Assembly (NCBI GenBank): GCA_045809745.1
Contig: JBJMXE010000082.1
Span: 1-11,548 of the forward strand
DNA: 11,548 nucleotides
Direction: 5' to 3'
Origin: DATFCK01 sp045809745
GTDB taxonomy: Bacteria > Verrucomicrobiota > Verrucomicrobiia > Chthoniobacterales > UBA10450
In this document: positions 7,275 to 11,548 of the stretch, piece by piece
Layout: each line of letters begins with the position of its first letter
Position numbering within the stretch: the stretch's first letter is position 1
The notes under the pieces: model-generated
What the model was told of the DNA's origin: nothing
Database searches by the model: none
Seen by the model: the letters and a program-made list of their open reading frames with translations, nothing else
Made by a program: the position numbers and the translations under genes

Positions 7275-7819
7275 TCGAAACGGTACCTAGTTTGTTCCTG
7301 CAGATAGGGATAGCCCGTCGCGCGGGCAAGCCAATGTAACATCCAAAACGCCGGGAGCGAAATCACCATGGCAATCAGACCCGGTCCGCCGATTTGCCAC
7401 CACACTTGCGGCGTGAAGAAAATCGATCCGCGCCGGAAGCTGATCATTAAATACTGCGCCAGAATGATGGCGGAAGTGCAGATGCCGCTCAGAACACAAT
7501 GAACTTCCCAGCGTCCGCGAACGAAGAGTGGCCTCAGGCCATGCATAATCCCCGCCAACACTGCATAAACGAGTATCGAGGAACCAAAGGAAATTTCAAC
7601 CCGTGAGCCGAGGACCTGGACGGTTAACGCATCGAGCAGCAAGCCGGCATAAAGCGACAGGGCCAGCATCAATGGAAACGGCAACATGACCGCGCCCGAA
7701 AACACGACCACCGGCACAATATAAACGTGCGCGTAAAACAACCACGGCAGCGGCGGAATGAAAAATTCCGCGACCTGCGCGATCGACACCAACAGCAGCA
7801 AAATGAAGAAGAAAATCAT
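7271..7819 (-). CDS. mreD: Rod shape-determining membrane protein MreD
   Basis: A 182-aa integral membrane protein with about five to six hydrophobic helices (near residues 2-20, 31-48, 50-66, 78-94, 107-125 and 143-164). The family hallmark is GLLLDAL at 59-65, with a conserved Asp inside the membrane region. MreD bridges MreC and the elongation complex in the inner membrane. The sequence is poorly conserved in general, so the call leans on topology, length (E. coli MreD is 162 aa) and position between mreC and mrdA. Both ends overlap neighbours by 4 bp (ATGA), so translation is probably coupled through mreC-mreD-mrdA. Confidence 0.92.
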   Translation of the reverse strand: MIFFFILLLLVSIAQVAEFFIPPLPWLFYAHVYIVPVVVFSGAVMLPFPLMLALSLYAGLLLDALTVQVLGSRVEISFGSSILVYAVLAGIMHGLRPLFVRGRWEVHCVLSGICTSAIILAQYLMISFRRGSIFFTPQVWWQIGGPGLIAMVISLPAFWMLHWLARATGYPYLQEQTRYRFE

Positions 7820-8628
7820 TTCCGATCTTTGCGGCCGGTCACCACGAAAACATCCTCTAATCGGGTCAGGTCCACCGCCGGGGTGAGCTGAGCTTGCCCG
7901 TCTAATTCTCGGAGCCGGAAGACTTTCACTGTTCCAATCGGAATGCCGGAAGGAAACACTCCGCCGACGCCGGACGTGAACGTCTTTTGCCCCGGCTTCA
8001 GGTCCGCCTGCTTGGATAAGAAGTTCAGGTCCAGCAGCGGCGTTAGGCCATTCGCCACGCGTTCACCGGTAACGATCCCCTGCTCCCGGGAGCCCTCAAT
8101 GGATGTCGCGACCTTACAGTTTTCGTCCGAGATCAGGAGAACGACTGAGATGTTGTTGCTTACGGTTGTGGTCTTGCCGACCAGACCCTCGTCAGTCACG
8201 ACCGGCATGTCGGCTTCGATTCCATCCTCTTTGCCGCGATTGATAGTAACTGTTCTCCACCAGGTGGATGAATCGCGGGCAATGACTTCAGCTGCGACCA
8301 GTTTGAAAACCGAACGCTCGCGATAATCCAGCGCGTGCCGCAGCCGGTTCACTTCATGTTCGACATCACGCAACGCCTGGTTCGTCGCTTTAAGCTGACG
8401 GTTCTCGACCCGAAGCCCTGTATTCTCTTTCTCCAGATCCTCCAATGACTTCAGCTTGCCGCTGACCGATGTGATCTGCTTTTGCAAACCCGATCCACTG
8501 TTCAAAAACGGAGCGAACAGCTGATATACGCCGGCTTGAAGTTTTCGCGTCGTGTCGGGACCAAAGCTGAGGAAGTAGCCAAGCAAGGCTCCGAATACCA
8601 GCAGCGCGATGATGCTCGAGCGGCTCAT
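7816..8628 (-). CDS. mreC: Rod shape-determining protein MreC
   Basis: A 270-aa bitopic periplasmic scaffold. A membrane helix at about 5-22 (IIALLVFGALLGYFLSFG) is followed by a coiled coil at about 50-102, rich in Leu, Glu and Lys heptads (LKSLEDLEKENTGLRVEN). Then comes the two-lobed beta-domain, 110-265, with the family motifs ARDSSTWWRTVTINRGKEDGI, GLVGK and SGVGGVFPSGIPIGTV. MreC binds PBP2 and switches it into the active state. The stop overlaps mreD as ATGA. An 81-bp gap separates it from mreB; it contains a small hairpin (ATCGGC at 8678-8683 with GCCGAT at 8689-8694). Confidence 0.95.
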   Translation of the reverse strand: MSRSSIIALLVFGALLGYFLSFGPDTTRKLQAGVYQLFAPFLNSGSGLQKQITSVSGKLKSLEDLEKENTGLRVENRQLKATNQALRDVEHEVNRLRHALDYRERSVFKLVAAEVIARDSSTWWRTVTINRGKEDGIEADMPVVTDEGLVGKTTTVSNNISVVLLISDENCKVATSIEGSREQGIVTGERVANGLTPLLDLNFLSKQADLKPGQKTFTSGVGGVFPSGIPIGTVKVFRLRELDGQAQLTPAVDLTRLEDVFVVTGRKDRK

Positions 8629-8709
8629 TCGCGTGACATGAGCGTGCAGCCCATGGTGTGCGGGTCCGAAATGGACGATCGGCTACGCGCCGATGTCACG
8701 ATACAATCG

Positions 8710-9747
8710 TTACCGCCACTGGCGATCGGCTGAAGCGACCTGCCGCAAAAATTTGAGTTCATTGAGACACTTGCCTGTTCCTTCCGCGACGGCGCTCAGC
8801 GGATCTTCGGCAACATGGACAGGCAAACCAGTCTCTTCGCTCAAAAGCTTGTCAAAACCACGAAGCAACGCGCCGCCACCGGCGAGGACCAGGCCACGAT
8901 CTACCAAATCCGCTGATAACTCGGGGGGACACCGCTCCAGGGTGATACGAACTGAATCCACAATTGTCGATATTGGTTCCAGCAAAGCTTCCCGGACTTC
9001 CTGAGAGGTGATCATCAGCGTCTTCGGCAAACCTGCCACGAGGTCGCGTCCTTTGACTTCCACGCTGGTTTCCTTTTCGCTGGGATAAGCCGAGCCGATT
9101 TTGATTTTAATCTCCTCCGCGGTGCGTTCGCCCACCATCAGGTTGTAGGCGCGCTTCATGTACTGAACGATCGCTTCGTCCAGTTCATCGCCGGCAACCC
9201 GGACGCTTCGGCTGAATACGATGCCGGAAAGTGAGATTAACGCGACCTCAGTGGTGCCACCGCCGATGTCGATGATCATATTCCCGGCCGGGTCCTGCAC
9301 CGGCAGACCGACGCCGATCGCCGCCGCCATCGGTTCCTCAATCAAATAGACTTCGCGAGCGCCGGCATGAGTCGCGGATTCGCGGACGGCTCGCTTTTCG
9401 ACCTCGGTGATTCCGGATGGGACCGCGATGACGACACGGGGACGCGCTCGAACGCGCCGGTTATGAACTTTGGTGATGAAGTGACGAAGCATCGCTTCAG
9501 TCACCTCAAAGTCGGCAATGACACCGTCCTTTAAAGGTCGCACCGCGACGATGTTAGATGGCGTGCGGCCGAGCATCCGTTTGGCCTCATCGCCTACCGC
9601 CAGAACCTTGTTAGTGCCGGCTTGAACGGCCACGACCGAGGGTTCGCGCAGAACGATGCCCTGATCCTTTACGTAAACCAGGGTGTTAGCCGTGCCGAGA
9701 TCGATCCCGATGTCGCTCGAAAGCCAGCCAAAGAGTCCGTTGAACAT
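8710..9747 (-). CDS. mreB: Actin-like cell-shape protein MreB
   Basis: A 345-aa bacterial actin that forms membrane-bound filaments guiding lateral wall synthesis. Residues 1-9 (MFNGLFGWL) form the amphipathic membrane-binding helix. ATP-site motifs are intact: phosphate-1 loop Asp16-LGTANT, phosphate-2 loop Asp160-IGGGTTE and adenosine motif LAGGGALLRG at 288-297. EEPMAAAIG carries Glu138 in the conserved active-site loop. Length matches the family (about 345). It is the first gene of the minus-strand shape operon. The start is chosen for the conserved MFN-LFG beginning; the Shine-Dalgarno is weak. The C-terminal tail after residue 333 (RQVASADRQWR) is lineage-variable. Confidence 0.97.
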   Translation of the reverse strand: MFNGLFGWLSSDIGIDLGTANTLVYVKDQGIVLREPSVVAVQAGTNKVLAVGDEAKRMLGRTPSNIVAVRPLKDGVIADFEVTEAMLRHFITKVHNRRVRARPRVVIAVPSGITEVEKRAVRESATHAGAREVYLIEEPMAAAIGVGLPVQDPAGNMIIDIGGGTTEVALISLSGIVFSRSVRVAGDELDEAIVQYMKRAYNLMVGERTAEEIKIKIGSAYPSEKETSVEVKGRDLVAGLPKTLMITSQEVREALLEPISTIVDSVRITLERCPPELSADLVDRGLVLAGGGALLRGFDKLLSEETGLPVHVAEDPLSAVAEGTGKCLNELKFLRQVASADRQWR

Positions 9748-9847
9748 GGAAATTTTAGAATTGATGGCGCTTCAGTCCATCGAAAGCACCCTTGCTTCGA
9801 ACCCATAGCAGTAATCGTGCACCGTCCGATTCGGAGCTGAAACGCGG

Positions 9848-9877
9848 GTAACATGAAACGGCCGTTCCTATCGTCAA
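9848..9877 (-). promoter_or_regulatory. Possible sigma70-type promoter for the mreB operon
   Basis: On the minus strand TTGACG (9877-9872) resembles a -35 box and is followed after 18 bases by TGTTAC (9853-9848), a poor -10. It lies about 100 bp before the mreB start in the only intergenic region upstream of the operon. The -10 match is weak, so this is a suggestion only. Confidence 0.25.
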
Positions 9878-9903
9878 GCGCTATCTGAACCGCGAGCGGA
9901 GTC

Positions 9904-9966
9904 ATGGAGTAGTGGAGTATTGGTTTGTTGCCATCACCGCATTACTCCATTACTCCATCACTCCAT
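9904..9966. repeat. Inverted octamer repeats at the rpe start codon
   Basis: The left arm at 9904-9919 is made of GGAGTA(G/T)T-type octamers. The right side at 9943-9966 is three ACTCCAT(T/C/G) octamers, the last running into the rpe ATG. Left arm 9904-9919 pairs with 9943-9958 over 16 positions with a single G-T wobble and a 23-base loop. Because the right side repeats every 8 bases, the arm can also shift by 8 and pair with 9951-9966, with two internal mismatches, covering the AUG bases 9965-9966. No Shine-Dalgarno precedes rpe; the octamers occupy its place. Confidence 0.8.
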
Positions 9967-10624
9967 GCCTGCTCCGCTGATTGCGCCTTCAATTCTCGCC
10001 GCTGACTTCGGCAGACTGGCTGAGGAAGTTAAGGCGGTGGAAGCGGCCGGCGCTGATCGCATTCACTGCGATATCATGGATGGGCATTTCGTGGATAACA
10101 TTTCGTTCGGACCGGCGGTCGTTAGCGCGGTTCGGAAGCTGACCTCGTTACCGCTGGAAGCGCACCTGATGATTGAACACGCGGACCACTACCTCCCCCG
10201 ATTTGTGGAAGCGGGAGCGAACTACATCACCGTGCATGTGGAACCGGAGTCACGGCATGACGTGACGGCAACGCTAAAGCAAATTCGGATTTCCGGTTGC
10301 CGCGCTGGCCTAACCTTTAACCCGGCAACGCCGTTCTCCGCCATCGAACCGTACCTGGAGCAGATCGATCTGCTGTTAATAATGACCGTCCATCCCGGTT
10401 TTGGGGGTCAGGCTTTCCGGCCCGACATGATGGAAAAAGTGGAACGCGCAGCGAAGTGGAAGCAGACTAACAATTCCTCGTTAGACGTGGAAGTTGATGG
10501 CGGGATCAATGCTGAAACCGCGCGGACGTCAGTGGAACACGGAGCGAACGTGCTCGTCGCCGGCACGTCGATTTTCAAAACGAACGATTACGCTGCAGCG
10601 ATTCGGGAATTGCGCGGCAAGTGA
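9965..10624 (+). CDS. rpe: Ribulose-phosphate 3-epimerase
   Basis: A TIM-barrel enzyme that interconverts D-ribulose 5-phosphate and D-xylulose 5-phosphate in the pentose phosphate pathway (or Calvin cycle) in the cytoplasm. The 219 aa match the usual 210-230. The start MPAPLIAPSILAADFG holds the conserved PSILxADF strand with Ser9. Metal ligands and acid/base residues are present: His34 and Asp36 in HCDIMDGHFV, His67 in AHLMIEH, and Asp178 in EVDGGIN. The phosphate-binding loops HPGFGGQ (143-149) and VAGTSIF (198-204) are intact. ATG 9965 is chosen because an in-frame TTG at 9920 would add 15 residues translated from the octamer repeat. It is divergent from mreB. No Shine-Dalgarno is visible. 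Confidence 0.96.
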   Translation: MPAPLIAPSILAADFGRLAEEVKAVEAAGADRIHCDIMDGHFVDNISFGPAVVSAVRKLTSLPLEAHLMIEHADHYLPRFVEAGANYITVHVEPESRHDVTATLKQIRISGCRAGLTFNPATPFSAIEPYLEQIDLLLIMTVHPGFGGQAFRPDMMEKVERAAKWKQTNNSSLDVEVDGGINAETARTSVEHGANVLVAGTSIFKTNDYAAAIRELRGK

Positions 10625-10625
10625 C

Positions 10626-10643
10626 CTGCGGCATACGCCGCAG
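10626..10643 (+). terminator. Hairpin just after rpe, possible weak terminator
   Basis: CTGCGGC (10626-10632) and GCCGCAG (10637-10643) form a perfect 7-bp stem with a 4-base loop, 2 bases after the rpe stop. No T-tract follows, so it is not a classical intrinsic terminator; it may protect the 3' end or aid Rho-dependent ending. Confidence 0.3.
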
Positions 10644-10746
10644 CGATTCGCGCGCCGCAGGGCGGGTCAGACAAGGCGCCAGGCACACTGGTCATCAACG
10701 ATAACGTGGGCGGTGTGGTTTGGGGCGGATAACTTGCGTGACTGCG

Positions 10747-10785
10747 CGCAAGTAGGCGAGGTCCTTCACTCCGTTCAGGACGACA
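10747..10785 (-). repeat. Diverged TGTCAT-family repeat, outer left copy
   Basis: CGCAAGTAGGCGAGGTCCTT at 10747-10766 matches 382-401 of copy A at 19 of 20 bases, and the following CAGGACGACAT resembles the CGGGATGACA end of the family. The gene-proximal tail is degraded. It points opposite to the copy at 10871, so the two form a divergent pair with about 85 bp between them. Just before it, CTTGCG...CGCAAG makes a short hairpin. Confidence 0.65.
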
Positions 10786-10870
10786 TGGGTTTTGCGCGAT
10801 GTGGCTTCGTCGACCGGGCGCGCTCATTGCGCGCGCTGCCGTTGCACGTCGGGCTCTACAACGCATAAGC

Positions 10871-10900
10871 TTGTCATCCCGAGCGAAGTCGAGGGACCCC
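10871..10900 (+). repeat. TGTCAT-family repeat, left inner copy
   Basis: TTGTCATCCCGAGCGAAGTC followed by GAGGGACCCC. It is the inverse of 11209-11238 with one mismatch. The 12 bases before it (CAACGCATAAGC at 10859-10870) resemble those before copy A (302-314), so the family's conserved block may extend upstream. Confidence 0.85.
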
Positions 10901-10912
10901 ACATAAAAACGC

Positions 10913-11206
10913 ATGACGTACTACGTATACATGCTGACCAATCGCAGCCGGGTCGTTCTGTATATCGGCGTCACAAACAGCCTGGAAGGTCGATTATGGT
11001 GGCATCACAACACCGAGAAGAATTCGTTCGTGAAGAAGCACAAACTCGATCGTTTGATTTTTTACGAGCAATACGGCGACGTCCGTGACGCCATTGCCCG
11101 CGAGAAGCAACTCAAGCACTGGCGCCGCGAAAAGAAGAACGAACTAGTTCGAGAGCTTAACCCCTACGTGGCAAGATTTGGGTGTGAGAATGTTCGGCGC
11201 GGGTAG
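10913..11206 (+). CDS. Single-domain GIY-YIG nuclease (UPF0213/YhbQ-like)
   Basis: A 97-aa protein that is almost entirely one GIY-YIG nuclease domain. TYYVYMLTN at 2-10 supplies the first motif (Tyr4-Val-Tyr6), and LYIGVT at 16-21 the second (Tyr17-Ile-Gly19). Arg27 in SLEGRLWWHH is the expected catalytic arginine. Glu64 in AIAREKQLKHWRR is the expected metal-binding glutamate, and ELNP at 81-84 closes the domain. All active-site residues appear present, so it is probably an active metal-dependent DNA endonuclease; its substrate is unknown. The family is widespread and mostly uncharacterised. The gene is bracketed by 30-bp inverted repeats, whose hairpins or ends may be its target. No Shine-Dalgarno precedes the ATG; GACCCCACATAAAAACGC separates it from the repeat core. 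UvrC and homing endonucleases also contain this fold, but the short length excludes them. Confidence 0.9.
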   Translation: MTYYVYMLTNRSRVVLYIGVTNSLEGRLWWHHNTEKNSFVKKHKLDRLIFYEQYGDVRDAIAREKQLKHWRREKKNELVRELNPYVARFGCENVRRG

Positions 11207-11208
11207 GT

Positions 11209-11238
11209 GAGGTCCCTCGACTTCGCTCGGGATGACAA
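11209..11238 (-). repeat. TGTCAT-family repeat, right inner copy
   Basis: GAGGTCCCTCGACTTCGCTC then GGGATGACAA, the inverse of 10871-10900 with one mismatch. It starts 2 bases after the nuclease stop codon. The bases before it (GCGGGTAGGTGAGG, which overlap the stop codon) are the same CGNNGTAGG-GAGGTCC lead-in seen in copy A and at 10747. A transcript through it and 11292-11341 could fold back into a long stem. Confidence 0.85.
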
Positions 11239-11291
11239 CCGTGGGCGTTGAACACGCCCGTCGCGCAATCCGACCACGCGCAAAAAAACCC

Positions 11292-11341
11292 TGTCATCCT
11301 GAGCGAAGCGTAAGCGGAGTCGAAGGACCTCGCCCACCCGC
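11292..11341 (+). repeat. TGTCAT-family repeat, outer right copy
   Basis: TGTCATCCTGAGCGAAGCG, a short insertion TAAGCG, then GAGTCGAAGGACCTCGCCCA and CCCGC. It pairs inversely with 11199-11237 (which reads GCGGGTAGGTGAGGTCC on the plus strand), so the two form a head-to-head doublet with a spacer of about 54 bp. The spacer holds GGGCGT...ACGCCC, a further small hairpin, at about 11243-11258. Confidence 0.75.
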
Positions 11342-11421
11342 ACTCTATCACCCGGGCCTAACAGAACCAATCGACAACGACACGACTGCCGCTATGAGAT
11401 CCCATCTCCGCCGCCTTCGCC

Positions 11422-11548
11422 CTACTGAAACTGCGCGGCCACAACCGGCTCGGCCAGGGCGGTGGTCTCAGCCATGACTTCATCGTTCTGAGTCACCCGC
11501 ACCACCTCTTCCACCGTCGTCCTCGCCTGCGCGACACGACGCCAGCCG
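11422..11548 (-). CDS. GspE/PilB-type secretion ATPase, C-terminal tail (partial)
   Basis: An open minus-strand frame enters from the right edge and stops at TAG (11424-11422), giving 41 residues. It begins GWRRVAQARTTVEEVVRVTQ and ends ...AAQFQ. The pattern GWRxVxxxxTTVEEVxRVT is the conserved C-terminal end of GspE/PilB (type II secretion and type IV pilus assembly) ATPases, where a final helix follows the Walker core. The remaining 21 residues, Ala/Glu-rich, are a short extension past the usual end. Nucleotide-binding motifs are outside the window. I cannot separate PilB from GspE or PilT on this tail. It converges on the GIY-YIG islet; no clear terminator follows. Confidence 0.65.
   Translation of the reverse strand, partial: GWRRVAQARTTVEEVVRVTQNDEVMAETTALAEPVVAAQFQ

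Larger units (their letters stand above)
10871..11238. mobile_element. Candidate compact unit: GIY-YIG gene inside 30-bp inverted repeats
   Basis: The segment begins TTGTCATCCCGAGCGAAGTC (10871) and ends with its inverse GACTTCGCTCGGGATGACAA (11238). Over the 30 terminal bases the two ends match at 29 positions. The nuclease gene fills nearly the whole interior: 12 bases separate the left repeat from its ATG and 2 bases separate its stop from the right repeat. This layout looks like terminal inverted repeats around their own enzyme. No target-site duplication is obvious. It could also be a gene caught by chance between dispersed REP-like repeats; movement is inference. Confidence 0.4.

Noticed and set aside
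9920..9964. TTG start for a longer Rpe
   Set aside because: The added 15 residues come from the octamer repeat; MPAPLIAPSILAADF is the natural family start.
10494..10868. 124-aa plus-strand open frame after rpe
   Set aside because: It starts inside rpe in another frame and runs through repeat DNA; no codon or family support.
10747..11341. CRISPR array formed by the repeats
   Set aside because: Copies alternate in orientation, spacing is irregular and a gene lies between them; not an array of direct repeats with even spacers.

Overview
The window looks like a chromosomal segment (no plasmid or phage hallmarks) from a Gram-negative, rod-shaped bacterium. My best guess is a soil Verrucomicrobiota of the Spartobacteria/Chthoniobacterales type. 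That rests on the style of the proteins, the mreB-rpe neighbourhood, the Phe-terminated outer-membrane barrel and the TGTCATCC(C/T)GAGCGAA interspersed repeats. It is a judgement from recognition, not a database result. Coding strands are dense and mostly on the minus strand.

Layout, left to right. (a) 1-156: 3' end of an NfeD-family gene, plus strand. (b) 157-657: non-coding, holding a 162-bp repeat copy. (c) 658-1979, minus: thiH then thiS, two thiamine thiazole-synthesis genes joined by a GTGA stop/start overlap. A second copy of the 162-bp repeat lies at 2066-2225 in the opposite orientation, so thiHS is bracketed by long inverted repeats. (d) 2286-3073, minus: an outer-membrane beta-barrel gene with a strong Shine-Dalgarno and a textbook intrinsic terminator. 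(e) 3362-9747, minus: a cell-shape operon mreB-mreC-mreD-mrdA (PBP2)-rng (RNase G/E). It has ATGA overlaps at mreC/mreD and mreD/mrdA, and RNase G/E follows PBP2 where rodA is often found. (f) 9748-9964: divergent intergenic region with inverted octamer repeats touching the start codon of rpe. (g) 9965-10624, plus: rpe, ribulose-5-phosphate 3-epimerase. (h) 10625-11341: an accessory islet with a 97-aa GIY-YIG nuclease gene packed between 30-bp inverted repeats matching 29/30, with two further copies of the same repeat family outside them. (i) 11422-11548, minus: C-terminal tail of a GspE/PilB-type secretion ATPase running off the window.

The shape genes work together: MreB filaments, MreC and MreD form the membrane scaffold that positions PBP2 for lateral wall synthesis. 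RNase G/E is co-located with mre genes in other bacteria too (E. coli rng lies downstream of mreBCD). The most unusual part is the repeat family. One pair brackets thiHS, and another brackets a single-domain GIY-YIG nuclease so tightly that gene plus repeats looks like one 368-bp unit. It could be a minimal non-autonomous or nuclease-driven mobile element, analogous in layout to REP/RAYT systems but with a different enzyme.
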